Virus record (IMG/VR): IMGVR_UViG_3300048011_000237
Coordinates: 1-48,131 of that record
From: a virus
Strand: one strand, 5' to 3'
Length of the DNA stretch: 48,131 nucleotides
Positions 8,056 through 17,303 of this stretch are shown one piece after another. Position numbers and translations under genes: made by a program. The notes beneath the pieces were generated by a model that was not told the origin of the DNA, searched no databases, and was given only the letters and a program-made list of their open reading frames with translations. Numbering within the stretch: the first letter of the stretch is position 1; each line of letters starts with the position of its first letter.

Positions 8056-8246
8056 CCCCTTTTAAGGTCAACAAACTTCCTCCTAGATTTACTAAACTGT
8101 TTCATTGGAGACTTAAAGATTATCTCTTCTTTAGTTCCAGTCTTGATATAACCTACGAGATGCAGTGCATCATTAACAATGTAGGTGTGATTTGGTACAG
8201 GACATTTGGCGTCTGACCAATCGGTAATCTCTTTAAGATACTTCAT
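8052..8246 (-). CDS. Small conserved hypothetical protein (64 aa)
   Basis: A 64-residue protein, beginning MKYLKEITDWSDAKCPVPNH and continuing with a VGYIKTGTKEEIIF strand pair and a basic C-terminus (SRRKFVDLKRG). I recall similar short proteins in marine T4-like phages. They look like small beta-barrels, but no function is known to me. It overlaps the upstream gene by 14 bp, and its 3' end carries the -35 box of the next promoter. Confidence 0.72.
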   Translation of the reverse strand: MKYLKEITDWSDAKCPVPNHTYIVNDALHLVGYIKTGTKEEIIFKSPMKQFSKSRRKFVDLKRG

Positions 8247-8595
8247 GTAATTCTAACTCCCCTATTAACTCTGAGACATCACCCACCCATGTAGGATTGT
8301 CGATTTCATCAGAACGAAAATCTCCTTCTTGCACTTCGATTGAAGTGATGTAGTCAAATGAACCATTTAGTCCATTGTATCTGTTGACATGTTTCATGAC
8401 CAGTGCAGCTGCACTTGCCTCAGTCAAACTAGGTGAATGGTAGTAAGAGTGTTCGCCCTCACCATATGCGTTCTCCTCGTACACAAGGGTTTCGACATCG
8501 AACCCAATAACATAATCAGAACCTCCCTTAAACTTATGGAAGTTAGTGCCGTACTCTTCGACATTTTGGGTGGTTATTACATATTGGTTTCTCAT
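8233..8595 (-). CDS. Conserved hypothetical protein (120 aa)
   Basis: An acidic 120-residue protein without a recognised motif. The pattern is alternating beta strands and one helix (SLTEASAAALVMKHVNRY), which would fit a small alpha/beta domain. The start has a strong Shine-Dalgarno (AAAAAGGAGACTGAT, then ATG) and a class A promoter about 30 bp upstream. It is probably an early host-takeover gene by position and promoter type; this is inference. Confidence 0.72.
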   Translation of the reverse strand: MRNQYVITTQNVEEYGTNFHKFKGGSDYVIGFDVETLVYEENAYGEGEHSYYHSPSLTEASAAALVMKHVNRYNGLNGSFDYITSIEVQEGDFRSDEIDNPTWVGDVSELIGELELHEVS

Positions 8596-8622
8596 ATCAG
8601 TCTCCTTTTTTATTACTGTTCC

Positions 8623-8652
8623 ATTCTACTAAAAAGTGAAGGTCATTGTCAA
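8623..8652 (-). promoter_or_regulatory. Class A early promoter (120-aa gene)
   Basis: TTGACA (8647-8652), an 18-bp spacer (ATGACCTTCACTTTTTAG) and TAGAAT (8623-8628). The spacer is identical to that of the copy at 40992-41021, 32 kb away. Confidence 0.75.
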
Positions 8653-8654
8653 CC

Positions 8655-8966
8655 CTACCATGACAAACATGTGTAAGGTTCATAACAACCTGAAACACCG
8701 ATAGCGGAGTTATCGCAACCCCTACCATCCATCCAGAGTTCGAGTTTAATCTCATCAAACTCTTTGATGTGTAGTATCATGTGTTCAAATGTATTTTGTA
8801 GATTGTTCTGGAAAACATCTTTCCAGTTAGTCTTTTGAATTGGTTTGACTAGTAAAGAATTATCACTAACCTTTTTGATGATTGCAGTATATTCCATACC
8901 GTCTTTGACATATTTACAGGTATCTAAACCCTCTTCTATGTAACCGTTAAACAAACTCATTGACAT
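8655..8966 (-). CDS. Conserved hypothetical protein (103 aa)
   Basis: A 103-residue protein starting MSMSLFNGYIEEGLD. It has an IIKKVSDNSLLVKP strand pair, a central amphipathic helix, and a Cys/Gly/Tyr-rich tail (GRGCDNSAIGVSGCYEPYTC) that might be a small disulphide or metal site. No family is recognised. It overlaps the upstream 65-aa gene by 10 bp and lies in the same class A unit. Confidence 0.68.
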   Translation of the reverse strand: MSMSLFNGYIEEGLDTCKYVKDGMEYTAIIKKVSDNSLLVKPIQKTNWKDVFQNNLQNTFEHMILHIKEFDEIKLELWMDGRGCDNSAIGVSGCYEPYTCLSW

Positions 8967-9154
8967 GCCTCCTCGAACCTAAGTTCGAACAGTTTTGCGA
9001 TAAACCCATGTTCACCACCCACTGGACTTGGTACATTTTCAATACCGAATTCTTTCTCTATTGCAAAGATTACATTCCAGATATCTTTATCTGCCATCTC
9101 TAAGATGTTTTCCATAATATCTTCTTTGATATTATCATTAACTTGATTACTCAT
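8957..9154 (-). CDS. Small acidic hypothetical protein (65 aa)
   Basis: A 65-residue acidic helical protein (MSNQVNDNIKEDIMENILEM and onward). I start at the ATG at 9154, not at an in-frame ATG at 9175, because AAAGGAGATAAT lies directly before it. No motif is visible. It is first in a small unit driven by the class A promoter at 9182-9211. Confidence 0.68.
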   Translation of the reverse strand: MSNQVNDNIKEDIMENILEMADKDIWNVIFAIEKEFGIENVPSPVGGEHGFIAKLFELRFEEACQ

Positions 9155-9181
9155 ATTATCTCCTTTCTTCATCATGGAATA

Positions 9182-9211
9182 AGGATACTAAAAAGTAAGG
9201 CCTGCTGTCAA
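9182..9211 (-). promoter_or_regulatory. Class A early promoter (65-aa gene)
   Basis: GGGGTTGACA with the -35 at 9206-9211, an 18-bp spacer ending CTTACTTTTTAG, and a -10-like TATCCT (9182-9187). The spacer tail matches the other copies. Confidence 0.65.
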
Positions 9212-9214
9212 CCC

Positions 9215-9724
9215 CTAGGCGTGATTAATTCTATGTTTATCTCTTAGAGCTTGTGCTTTGGGATTATCAGTGAAGTTGCGACAGTAAAGAAGATTACTGT
9301 CTGGATTAGTTTTCCACCTGTCAAAACCCCATTTGTTGGTGAAATCGATTAATGGTTGATTGTCTTCTCCACAATAACCAGTTATGTAAGGATGAATGTC
9401 ACATATACGAGCAAACAATTGATTCATGGCATCAGGATACTTTCGTTCAGGATCCATATCTAAACAGATATCTGCACCGAAGTAACCCAATCCTTCACCG
9501 TAATGTTCGTCTTCAGGTTCATTTACGAATTGCACCATACCTGCAAAATAACCAATCACTTTGTTTTCGTGTTTGATTACCCAAGCATCTCTCATGTTTA
9601 TCCCAATCCATTTCCATGCCTCTAGGTGCCATAGTTCTGAATGGTGATGATGTATGCCTGAATGTTGTACTCTATGACAACCTTCTGCATATTCTGGTCG
9701 CATTAAGTCTAATTCATATTTCAT
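9215..9724 (-). CDS. GNAT-like acetyltransferase
   Basis: A 169-residue protein with the outline of a GNAT fold: an N-terminal helix pair, then AWVIKHENKVIGYFAGMV (the beta2-beta3 hairpin typical of GNATs), the YFGADICLDMDP strand with an acetyl-CoA-loop-like region after it, and a late WGFDRW as in many GNAT C-termini. It has a His-rich stretch near residues 22-29. The acceptor is unknown. AGGATATATT before the ATG serves as the Shine-Dalgarno, and only 13 nt separate it from the tRNA-Thr 3' end. Confidence 0.6.
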   Translation of the reverse strand: MKYELDLMRPEYAEGCHRVQHSGIHHHHSELWHLEAWKWIGINMRDAWVIKHENKVIGYFAGMVQFVNEPEDEHYGEGLGYFGADICLDMDPERKYPDAMNQLFARICDIHPYITGYCGEDNQPLIDFTNKWGFDRWKTNPDSNLLYCRNFTDNPKAQALRDKHRINHA

Positions 9725-9737
9725 AATATATCCTAAT

Positions 9738-9813
9738 TGGAGCTACTGGTCAGAATCGAACTGACTACCTGCTGATTACAAATCAGCTGCTCTACCGAGT
9801 GAGCTACAGTAGC
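9738..9813 (-). tRNA. tRNA-Thr (UGU anticodon)
   Basis: A complete cloverleaf on the minus strand. The acceptor GCTACTG pairs with CAGTAGC. The anticodon stem GCTGA/TCAGC encloses TTTGTAA, so the anticodon is TGT. The T-arm is GTCAG TTCGATT CTGAC. The discriminator T is followed by an encoded CCA. Its first 10 nt overlap the end of the preceding coding region. Confidence 0.95.
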
Positions 9814-10019
9814 GTGTCTAAATGTTCTAAGTCAATGTTATTTGCATCTAAGAGTTCAATCTTAAATTCATCGGTCTCTCTTAAAAATTCTACTGAGTGT
9901 GGCAATTCAACACCTTGTGATGCCAATCTATCAACTGCCTCTGTAAACTCTCTGTAGGTATCTCTATCGACCTTAACTTGTTTCTTTGCTGTCACTGGTA
10001 TCATATCTATAATGTTCAT
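9804..10019 (-). CDS. Small hypothetical protein (71 aa) ending inside tRNA-Thr
   Basis: A 71-residue acidic protein (MNIIDMIPVTAKKQVKVDRD and onward) without known motifs. Its TAG stop is formed by the T8-A9-G10 of the tRNA-Thr gene, so ribosomes would read into the tRNA 5' acceptor strand. The start overlaps the end of the DruA-like gene by 4 bp (ATGA), which supports coupling and a real gene. Confidence 0.65.
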   Translation of the reverse strand: MNIIDMIPVTAKKQVKVDRDTYREFTEAVDRLASQGVELPHSVEFLRETDEFKIELLDANNIDLEHLDTLL

Positions 10020-11296
10020 CTTCCTACTGCCCCTAAGTATTTGTGTTTACATTCATCCCATGACATAGATACAATATCATCATAGAATAATGTTTCTGTT
10101 AAGTTTTGTCTCTCTGCGTTCATGAGGTTATTTATTCGTTTAGCCGCATACTTATCTTTCCATAACTGAGTAAGTGTTTCGACTGAACCATCATTGTTGT
10201 TTCTTATCAATTGGTCTTGTTCTATCTCACCTCTAAGAAATTCTCTAGTGTTTTCATAGAAACAAGAATAGTAGATACCTCTTTGATGGTCTGACTTCTG
10301 CAACTCTTTTGGTATCTTAAGTTGCGAGTACATGAATTGTCTCATACGATTTCTATGGTCTCTCTTAAGAGTCTGACCACTTTCTCTCTTTGCAACATAC
10401 AATAAGAAGTATCTCTCATTGAAATGGTGTTCTGCATAGTCTAGCATCTTTCTTTCAGTCTCTTTGGTCATTTCAAATGATAATGAACCTTGACTGTATC
10501 CCATTTTCTTCCAATGTTTGAGTCTGTCGTATTGTGATAACCCACCTGTCTTAGATTTACCATAGAGAGATGTAGTAGTCATACCGACTAGTTTATCTCC
10601 GTAGTTTTCTTCCCATTGTTTCTGTATCACATCGGCAGTACATAACAATGCCATGAGTTTACCACCAGTGTAATTGAACCCTAGTGGTTGTGTTGGTAGA
10701 ATACTTGAACCTATGGCGCTGTTGTTTAGTTTACCACTATTCGTTTTGTATATTCTTTCCCACCCAATGTAATCATCTCTAGGTGTTAAGTCAATAAAGT
10801 CACCTGTAATACAGATAACACCAAGATACTTCTCGGTCACTTTGTCTCTAACAATGTAATGTAGATTTCTACCTATGTTTGATGAGTTCTTTTGTGAGTG
10901 TGTCATTGTTCTAAGACAATTCCATTTCTCTGTAAGAGTACCAGCAGACTGTCTATCTTTGTTCGAGTCTGTATAAATCAGTTCTGGTTCTAGTTTCTCA
11001 AAGTCTTCGTATGAATTAGGAAACCATATGTTGTTCTTAGTCTCATTGATAAGTTTTAAGTGGTCTTCATTAACAAAGTTAGTCTCTTCGCCAAACAATG
11101 TAGAAACTGTTTGTGTCGGATACTTCATGTGTATCTCTTGGTACTTCTGATATAAGGTGTATTCTGCTACACCCATTTTAGATACGAATGATAAATCTTT
11201 TATCAGTAGTTCTCTGAGTTCTTCTTTTGATACGATGTCTTTCTCGACCCTATTGGCCTGATATTCATCGAATTGTTTTTGTACAAATGGTTCCAT
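10016..11296 (-). CDS. DruA/DUF4338-like protein, paralogue 1
   Basis: A 426-residue protein clearly paralogous to the product of 20140-21264. Both share a block of the form PTQPxGFNYxGGKLxAxxCT, then TTSLYGxSK. The order YLGVICITGDF, RDDYIGW, ILPTQPLGFNY, WEENYGDKLVG, TTSLYG, then KKMGYSQG matches what I recall of DUF4338 (DruA of the Druantia defence system). That assignment is remote inference. The N-terminal 100 residues are helical. It lies directly downstream of gp41, so early expression with the replication genes is likely. A role in host defence interference or DNA processing is open. Confidence 0.65.
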   Translation of the reverse strand: MEPFVQKQFDEYQANRVEKDIVSKEELRELLIKDLSFVSKMGVAEYTLYQKYQEIHMKYPTQTVSTLFGEETNFVNEDHLKLINETKNNIWFPNSYEDFEKLEPELIYTDSNKDRQSAGTLTEKWNCLRTMTHSQKNSSNIGRNLHYIVRDKVTEKYLGVICITGDFIDLTPRDDYIGWERIYKTNSGKLNNSAIGSSILPTQPLGFNYTGGKLMALLCTADVIQKQWEENYGDKLVGMTTTSLYGKSKTGGLSQYDRLKHWKKMGYSQGSLSFEMTKETERKMLDYAEHHFNERYFLLYVAKRESGQTLKRDHRNRMRQFMYSQLKIPKELQKSDHQRGIYYSCFYENTREFLRGEIEQDQLIRNNNDGSVETLTQLWKDKYAAKRINNLMNAERQNLTETLFYDDIVSMSWDECKHKYLGAVGR

Positions 11297-11298
11297 AA

Positions 11299-12687
11299 TT
11301 ACATATTAAAATCGTTAAACTTAGTTGAAGGTCTTGCCCTATCAGCGACAGGTATACTATCATCGATTAACATTTCGCCATCTACTAATTCTTCTTGTGC
11401 CTCTTGTTCTACATCATAGAGTTTCATTCTTGCTCTATCGATACCTATTACAAATCTCTTAAAGATTGTAGGGTCATTGTATCTGTTTTTTAACTGTTTC
11501 ACTACGAGTTGGTCTAACTCTTCTAGTTCTTCAGATGTAATCAATGCAAACATCAAGTCTGCTGTTGCAGGTAACCCAAATGATTCTGAAGTATCTTCAA
11601 GACCAATATCAGTAGAACCAAAACCACTTCTTGTTGTTTGTGTTGCACTCATAATAGGCACATCACATTCTACTGCAACACCTCTAAGTTCTTCTGCAAT
11701 ACTCTTAACTAGTGTATAAGAGTTTGCCCCAGCACCTGGTCTAATTCTCTGAGAGGCACATATGTTTAGATAGTCGATAAAGATGATATCGGGTTTGAAG
11801 TCTTTCTTAATCTCTAGTTCTTGTAATAGATGTCTAAAGTGACCTGCATGGGCGGCTGCAGTAGGATATTCTTTTACAATAAGTTTACCTTGAGTCTTAG
11901 ATTTAAGTCTACCAATCTTCTTGCCGTATTCTTTCTTAGACATATCAGGCAAATCTTTCATAGGTACATTCATAATGTTTGCATCTATTCTCTCTGCAAT
12001 TCTTTCTTCTGACATTTCAAGTGTAATATAAAGTACATTCTTGTTCATCATCAATGCACTTGCAGCCATGTGACACATGAATAAAGATTTACCAACACCA
12101 GTACCTGCGAGACAAATGTTTAATGTCTTATTGGGTAAACCACCTTTGGTAATCTTGTTGAAGTATTCTAAGTCAAACGGAAGTTTCTCTTCTTCTGTTG
12201 TGTAGAACTCATATCGTTCTTCTGCATCTTCTAAGACATCATGACCAATGTGTTGGTCAAATGATACTGACAATGCATCTTTCAATAGTTCTGGTATCTC
12301 ACCTGTAGACCTTTGCGACTTCTTATCAATGACTTCGATTGAATCCATGACTGCAATATAGATTGCTCTATCTTTGCACCACTTCTCTGTTTCATCTACT
12401 AACCAATCTATTGGTGTCTCTTCTTCTGGCATTGAGCCCAACAACTCTTTACAACCTGTAATGATATTCTCTGAATGAGATGTATCATTGTCTAGGTTTA
12501 TGAGAAGTGCTTCGAGTGTTGGGCTCTTGGTGTATTTTTCGAAATAAGATTTTATCTCGTTATACACCAACTGCTCAGATGAATCGGCAAAGTACTCAGG
12601 TTTAAGAAAAGGAATTACTTTTCGTGTAAACTGTTCACTCTGAATCAGGTTCTTCAGGATTGTCTGTTCTATTCTCATTGCTTCCAT
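11299..12687 (-). CDS. 41: Replicative DNA helicase gp41 (DnaB-like)
   Basis: A 462-residue DnaB-family helicase, close to T4 gp41 in length. The N-terminal domain (1-140) is helical. The RecA-like core follows, with Walker [11 protein letters not shown] (about 195-205), Walker B-like [10 protein letters not shown], the [10 protein letters not shown] segment and a DRARMKLYD motif. It unwinds DNA 5' to 3' on the lagging strand at the replication fork. It overlaps the end of uvsX by about 50 bp. An ATG three codons in (12678) is an equally possible start. Downstream comes the DruA-like gene. Confidence 0.93.
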   Translation of the reverse strand: MEAMRIEQTILKNLIQSEQFTRKVIPFLKPEYFADSSEQLVYNEIKSYFEKYTKSPTLEALLINLDNDTSHSENIITGCKELLGSMPEEETPIDWLVDETEKWCKDRAIYIAVMDSIEVIDKKSQRSTGEIPELLKDALSVSFDQHIGHDVLEDAEERYEFYTTEEEKLPFDLEYFNKITKGGLPNKTLNICLAGTGVGKSLFMCHMAASALMMNKNVLYITLEMSEERIAERIDANIMNVPMKDLPDMSKKEYGKKIGRLKSKTQGKLIVKEYPTAAAHAGHFRHLLQELEIKKDFKPDIIFIDYLNICASQRIRPGAGANSYTLVKSIAEELRGVAVECDVPIMSATQTTRSGFGSTDIGLEDTSESFGLPATADLMFALITSEELEELDQLVVKQLKNRYNDPTIFKRFVIGIDRARMKLYDVEQEAQEELVDGEMLIDDSIPVADRARPSTKFNDFNM

Positions 12688-13690
12688 ACTTAAAATAATT
12701 GTTTGCGACTTTTTCTAATCTCTCCATTACATCTGGAGTGAAATACTTTTCGGGATTGTTGTTAATTGTTTTACCAAATTCTGTTTTGCCATTTGGTAAT
12801 AACACCCTTGTACTTGACTTCTGGAATACACCACTTGCAAGTGCCATGTCTAGCAGACCATAGTATCTATCTAAGCCTGAGTCATATGTTAATCTTACAT
12901 CGACCATTCTATTTTCTACAGTCAATCTTGATTTGGCGTTCTTACAGTGTATAATATTTCCAATGATTTCTGTACCCTCTTTTTCTTTTCTTTTTGAAAG
13001 ATAGATGATTGAACTAGCGGCATACTTGAGACCACTACCCCCACCCATTTCTTTCTGAGGAAACATAGAACCAATCACATCATATGTATGATTAGTCACA
13101 ATCATTGGAACACCTGCACGACCTAGTTTTAAAGTTAATACTCTAAATGCACCCTTAGTAATTTGGGCACGAGTCATGTCTTTGGTTTCTTTTCCGTCAG
13201 CAGTATCTTGTATCTCTTTGGTAGTTGATAACATACCAAGTGAGTCTAAACAAAACATCATCGGAGGTCTTTCATCCTTTGGTGTCTCTAAGTACTTGTC
13301 GAGAATATTGATTGCCTGATTTCTGAATTCTTGTACTGTTACCACAGGCACGATAACAATTCTATCTGAGTCTATACCCCTTTCTTCAATCATTGCTTTA
13401 CTGATTGCGGACTCTGACTCAAAGTAGATAACAGCAGATTCAGGATTATCTGCAAGGAATTGTTTTACCATTCCCAATGCAAAGAAAGTTTTACCTGTTG
13501 CTGATTCACCAGCGATTGCGGTGATTTTGTTTTTGGGTAGACCACCATATAGTGACCCACTCAGCAAAGCATTAAATATGTACGACCCACTATCTACGAA
13601 TGAATCTACATCACCAGCATTGACGCCATCGGAAACTACTCCTGCGTATTCATTGCCTGATGCTTTGACTAAATCTTTTATAAATGACAT
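12635..13690 (-). CDS. uvsX: UvsX RecA-like recombinase
   Basis: A 351-residue RecA-family strand-exchange protein. Walker A is [10 protein letters not shown] (about 64-73). Walker B is [11 protein letters not shown]. The [12 protein letters not shown] segment matches the conserved DNA-binding/ATP region. The acidic tail (NPEEPDSE) resembles T4 UvsX, where it helps control ssDNA binding. Its role is recombination-dependent replication and repair. The start has a good Shine-Dalgarno (GGAGAAGTGAA, then ATG), and a class B promoter lies about 35 bp upstream. Confidence 0.94.
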   Translation of the reverse strand: MSFIKDLVKASGNEYAGVVSDGVNAGDVDSFVDSGSYIFNALLSGSLYGGLPKNKITAIAGESATGKTFFALGMVKQFLADNPESAVIYFESESAISKAMIEERGIDSDRIVIVPVVTVQEFRNQAINILDKYLETPKDERPPMMFCLDSLGMLSTTKEIQDTADGKETKDMTRAQITKGAFRVLTLKLGRAGVPMIVTNHTYDVIGSMFPQKEMGGGSGLKYAASSIIYLSKRKEKEGTEIIGNIIHCKNAKSRLTVENRMVDVRLTYDSGLDRYYGLLDMALASGVFQKSSTRVLLPNGKTEFGKTINNNPEKYFTPDVMERLEKVANNYFKYGSNENRTDNPEEPDSE

Positions 13691-13723
13691 TTCACTTCTC
13701 CATAATATGTAATATACTAATCT

Positions 13724-13752
13724 AGTATACTAGAAGATGTGTTATTTGTCTA
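13724..13752 (-). promoter_or_regulatory. Class B promoter for uvsX
   Basis: TAGACA (13747-13752), a 17-bp spacer and TATACT (13724-13729). The -10 lies within a small palindrome, CTAGTATACTAG. The -35 overlaps the last codons of the 58-aa membrane ORF. Confidence 0.75.
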
Positions 13753-13918
13753 GTAGGTTTTCTTCTAATTCTGGAAAGTCTTCACGACAACTTTTGTATT
13801 TAGATTGTTGTTCTAAAATTTCTAGTATCATTTTACATTGAGTTTCTAAATGAATTATAAAACCAAATATGATTGCAATCATAATCATGTAAAATATATC
13901 CATTATATGGATTGTCAT
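13742..13918 (-). CDS. Small membrane protein (58 aa)
   Basis: A 58-residue ORF. Residues 5-23 (IMDIFYMIMIAIIFGFIIH) form one membrane helix, followed by an acidic, Glu-rich cytoplasmic-type tail (ILEILEQQSKY, ending LEENLLDK). Its ATG overlaps the stop of the SNase-like gene by 4 bp (ATGA), which supports translation by coupling. Function unknown. Confidence 0.55.
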   Translation of the reverse strand: MTIHIMDIFYMIMIAIIFGFIIHLETQCKMILEILEQQSKYKSCREDFPELEENLLDK

Positions 13919-14355
13919 AGTTCTAACTCTGATTGTGTCTCTAAAACTACAACACCTTGTTCTAGTAATACTTCTCTGTTTGCCATGTGGGCAGCTTCAG
14001 TTTCTTCTTTATTACCACCTGTATATGCGACTGCATGGTGGTCAAGAATCATCTGTTGATTTACAGATGTTTCATTTGAACCAATGAACAAATCTCCTAA
14101 GATTCTTCCAAACTTTCCTTTATCGTGTGATACTAGTTCGATTGATTCTGCTTCTTCTAAAATTGTTTTAAGATGTTTTTTAGATGCTTTACCAAATTTC
14201 TTTTCTACTAAATCTCTTGTTCGGCTTTCAGGAGTATCGATGCCTAACATTCTTACTCTCTGTTTTTTATACACCATACCGAACCCTAAATCAATATCTA
14301 CATCTACTGTATCACCATCGACTACCTTCACTATGTTTACTTTATATCTATACAT
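13915..14355 (-). CDS. Staphylococcal-nuclease-like (thermonuclease) protein
   Basis: A 146-residue SNase-family protein. It has the diagnostic VVDGDTVDVDID strand, RVRMLGIDTPESR (catalytic Arg and Asp region), a conserved FGKASKKHL helix and KFGRILGDLFI (second Arg). No signal peptide is present, so it would act inside the cell on DNA or RNA, plausibly in host nucleic acid degradation. It follows the IscU-like gene after a 3-nt gap. Confidence 0.88.
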   Translation of the reverse strand: MYRYKVNIVKVVDGDTVDVDIDLGFGMVYKKQRVRMLGIDTPESRTRDLVEKKFGKASKKHLKTILEEAESIELVSHDKGKFGRILGDLFIGSNETSVNQQMILDHHAVAYTGGNKEETEAAHMANREVLLEQGVVVLETQSELEL

Positions 14356-14358
14356 TTT

Positions 14359-14781
14359 TTATACCTGATTATGTTTTCTATGTGCAGTTTTTTCTGCCCA
14401 ATCTTTCAATGCCTTTCTTATAGAATCTTCTGCAAGAACAGAACAATGCAATTTGATTGGCGGTAGTTCTAATGCATCTGCAATTTCTTTATCTTTAATC
14501 AGTTGTGCCTCAGTCATGGTTTTACCCATTAAGAGTTCTACGAATAAAGATGAACTTGCAATAGCAGAACCACACCCATAAGTTTTAAATTTGACATCTT
14601 CAATAACTTCAGTATCAGGATTTACTTTTAAATCTAATTTCATTACATCACCACATGCAGGTGCACCAGCTAAACCGGTCACTACATTTGGGTCATTTGG
14701 GTCGAATCTTCCGACTCCATGTTTTGATGGATTGTTCAAGACTTCTTCGAATCTATCGACTACTTTTTTTGAGTATGCCAT
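14359..14781 (-). CDS. iscU: IscU/NifU-like iron-sulfur cluster scaffold
   Basis: A 140-residue, full-length IscU-type scaffold. The three cluster-ligating cysteines are in GAPACGDVMKL (about residue 43), TYGCGSAIASSS (about 69) and KLHCSVLAEDSI (about 113), and the regulatory Asp follows the first Cys. IscU assembles 2Fe-2S or 4Fe-4S clusters for apo-proteins. No desulfurase or co-chaperone is in the window, so it would rely on the host. The gene has no Shine-Dalgarno, and a late box GATAAATA ends 5 nt before its ATG, so it is expressed late, unlike its early neighbours. Confidence 0.9.
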   Translation of the reverse strand: MAYSKKVVDRFEEVLNNPSKHGVGRFDPNDPNVVTGLAGAPACGDVMKLDLKVNPDTEVIEDVKFKTYGCGSAIASSSLFVELLMGKTMTEAQLIKDKEIADALELPPIKLHCSVLAEDSIRKALKDWAEKTAHRKHNQV

Positions 14782-14786
14782 AGAGT

Positions 14787-14794
14787 TATTTATC
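14787..14794 (-). promoter_or_regulatory. Late promoter box GATAAATA (IscU-like gene)
   Basis: GATAAATA is followed by ACTCT and the ATG at 14781. It overlaps the 3' end of gene 43, so the IscU-like gene can be transcribed late and independently of the polymerase gene. Confidence 0.65.
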
Positions 14795-17297
14795 CAAAAA
14801 AGGAATCTAAACTCGCAACTGGTTCTACATTCCAGTTAATATGTCCTATGATGTTTCGTAATGGTTCGATAAATGATTTATCAAACTGCAAATCATAATC
14901 TACAAATCTATGTAAATCAAATTCTTTTGGTAATGAGTTAGTGAATGATATCACATTCTCATTGATAGGGTTTGGCATAGTAAGATATGTAAAGTGAATC
15001 TTCTCACCGTTTTGAATAGGTTCATATCTCTTCAGTAGATTCATTTCTTTAAGTCTATGATTGAATAGTAATGAACCTCTGACATGAATTGGTGTACCCT
15101 TGCCATAGATGTGAGTTGGGTCTGCATACTGAATGAGACCTTTACACCCTCTAGGGAATGCAACATCTTCTGGCGGAAGTTCTCTGAATTCTTTTCTTGC
15201 AGTTTCTACAAAGTCCCATAACTGCTGTTCATCACCACGCATGACAATCTTAATTGCATCTTCTAGTCTTCGTCTCACCCACAAAGGAGTTGATGACTTT
15301 GCAGTCTCAATGCCCATAAGTTTGAGTTTAGGTGTCTCTAGTCTAACACCCTCATTATCAAATACATTTAGAATATATCTTTTCTTTGCAGTCCATATAC
15401 CTTTGTCTGCAATTACTTCACGACCCATTTCCATTTTCTGTTGATATGCATTGGTATAATCTGCAAGGTCTTCGAAACCTGCATCAAGTACATCTTCTAT
15501 CTTAGACTCTGCCTTAGATAAGAAATCACATATCTTGTCTTTGTCTGTTTCGCCAGGCATAACTGTTTCTACGAATTTATCCATTGTGAGATAAATTGAA
15601 TCAGTATCCATTGCAATGACATAATCTTCATTGTCTGTTTTAAGTATCTTGTTTAGATATTCGTTGACTATCTTCTCTGACCATTTGATAACTAACTGAC
15701 CAGAATAAGTAATTGCCTCTGCAAGATTTGGGTCAAAGAAAGCAAACCACTGATTCGCCATAGAACCATATGCTGAGTTAAGTGCAATCTTTCTTACTTG
15801 TTGATTGTTGTATGCCCTCTTAATAAGAGTATCTAGTTTCTTAATCTCTTTAGGGTCAGAAGTCTTCTCTTTGACTTTCTGATACTCAATCATCTTTTTC
15901 TTCCACGCCTTACGCTCATCGTACATGACTTCCATAATCTCAGGAAAGAAACCTTGTTTATCTCGTGTGAACATTACACCATTGGGTGCGACTGTAGCGT
16001 TCATCTTCTTAGCAATAGATAAGTCCACTTTCTTGTGCAACATCAATTCTACATTCGTATCTTGTCTATGACCCTTAATCATTTTCTCTGGTGAAATATT
16101 CCACTGCATAATCAAATGAGGATATAGAGAGTTCAAGTCAAATGACATAACCCAATTATGACCACCAGTGATTGGTTCTTTAACATAGGCACCTGCAATC
16201 TGATTCGTCTTGTTCTCGTTTCGTTTTTGAGGTGGTGTTTGAACTCCTTGTTCTTTTAAGAAGTTGTAGATGATTGTTTCCCAATACTTAACCATACCGA
16301 ATGTGTCGATGTAATTACACTTGGCATCATACGCCATTGCCTGAGTCAAGTCTAAGAAACCTAGTTTGTCTTCTAGTTCTTCTACGAGAACAACATCTTT
16401 AACATTATACTCTAAGTACTTTGCGTAATTGTTTTTGTATAAGGTATGCAATGAACCATACTCTGAATAATCTAGTTTCTTCTTACCTAATTCAAAGTGA
16501 GCGATGTAATCTAGTTTGTATGACTCTTGGTTATGAAAAGTAGACCTACGATATAGTTCTAAGTAGTCTACGATGTTGACACCATACAAGTCAAATATCT
16601 GAGTCTTCTGATAACCATTCTGTAAAAACTCTCTACTAGAAGACATATTCCATGGCGATAACTTTTTGTGTGCATCTTCACCGAATAGTCTATCGATTCT
16701 ATTACAAAGATAAGTCATATCAAATGCATCTACATTCCAACCAGTAATGATATCGAACCATTCTTGTCGCCAGTATTTAATAAACTCTGTTAGTAGATGT
16801 GCCTCATTTTTACAGTTGATATAGATTACATCTGATTCTGTTTCCCATTCACCTAGACCAAATACAACACAAGACTTACCGAATGGTTTGATTGAGATTG
16901 CGTTGACCTTTTCTATTGCTTCGCCTGGTTCTGGAAAACCATTTTCTGATTCACACTCAATATCAAGTGTGGCAATTTTGATTGCATTTGCATCAAAGTC
17001 TATCTTGCCAGGAAACTTATCTGATATGTAAGTATACACATACCTATCGTAACCATGAACTTCAAAACCGTCTATGCCTTGATACTTTTCTTTGAACTTT
17101 CTTGCACCACCCATTGAGTCTAAGTTGACTACATCTAGTGGTCTGCCGTCAAGTGCCTTGTAAGGCGTAGCGCTTTTCTTTGAGGGAATGAAATGATTTG
17201 GACGATAAGATACGGAAAGTTTTTGTTTCTTTCCGTTCTGATAACCAATCGCTAATATTTTGTCACGAGTGCGACATACATTTGTGTAAAAATCCAT
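14790..17297 (-). CDS. 43: DNA polymerase gp43 (family B)
   Basis: An 835-residue family B polymerase, slightly shorter than T4 gp43. The 3'-5' exonuclease motifs are at the N-terminal half (TLDIECESENGFPEPGEA with the DxE pair, WNVDAFDMTYL, and YNVKDVVLVEEL). Polymerase motif A is SFDLNSLYPHLI, motif B is KIALNSAYGSMANQ and motif C is AMDTDSIYLTMD. The KKRYI motif is KKRYILNVFD. It replicates the phage genome with clamp gp45. The class B promoter -10 box ends 6 nt before the ATG, and no Shine-Dalgarno is present, so the mRNA is predicted to be leaderless. Confidence 0.97.
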   Translation of the reverse strand: MDFYTNVCRTRDKILAIGYQNGKKQKLSVSYRPNHFIPSKKSATPYKALDGRPLDVVNLDSMGGARKFKEKYQGIDGFEVHGYDRYVYTYISDKFPGKIDFDANAIKIATLDIECESENGFPEPGEAIEKVNAISIKPFGKSCVVFGLGEWETESDVIYINCKNEAHLLTEFIKYWRQEWFDIITGWNVDAFDMTYLCNRIDRLFGEDAHKKLSPWNMSSSREFLQNGYQKTQIFDLYGVNIVDYLELYRRSTFHNQESYKLDYIAHFELGKKKLDYSEYGSLHTLYKNNYAKYLEYNVKDVVLVEELEDKLGFLDLTQAMAYDAKCNYIDTFGMVKYWETIIYNFLKEQGVQTPPQKRNENKTNQIAGAYVKEPITGGHNWVMSFDLNSLYPHLIMQWNISPEKMIKGHRQDTNVELMLHKKVDLSIAKKMNATVAPNGVMFTRDKQGFFPEIMEVMYDERKAWKKKMIEYQKVKEKTSDPKEIKKLDTLIKRAYNNQQVRKIALNSAYGSMANQWFAFFDPNLAEAITYSGQLVIKWSEKIVNEYLNKILKTDNEDYVIAMDTDSIYLTMDKFVETVMPGETDKDKICDFLSKAESKIEDVLDAGFEDLADYTNAYQQKMEMGREVIADKGIWTAKKRYILNVFDNEGVRLETPKLKLMGIETAKSSTPLWVRRRLEDAIKIVMRGDEQQLWDFVETARKEFRELPPEDVAFPRGCKGLIQYADPTHIYGKGTPIHVRGSLLFNHRLKEMNLLKRYEPIQNGEKIHFTYLTMPNPINENVISFTNSLPKEFDLHRFVDYDLQFDKSFIEPLRNIIGHINWNVEPVASLDSFFG

Positions 17298-17303
17298 ACT
17301 GTA

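Noticed and set aside
13850-14059. Plus-strand His/Asn/Ser-rich frame.
   Set aside because: It is antisense to the SNase-like gene and the small membrane gene.
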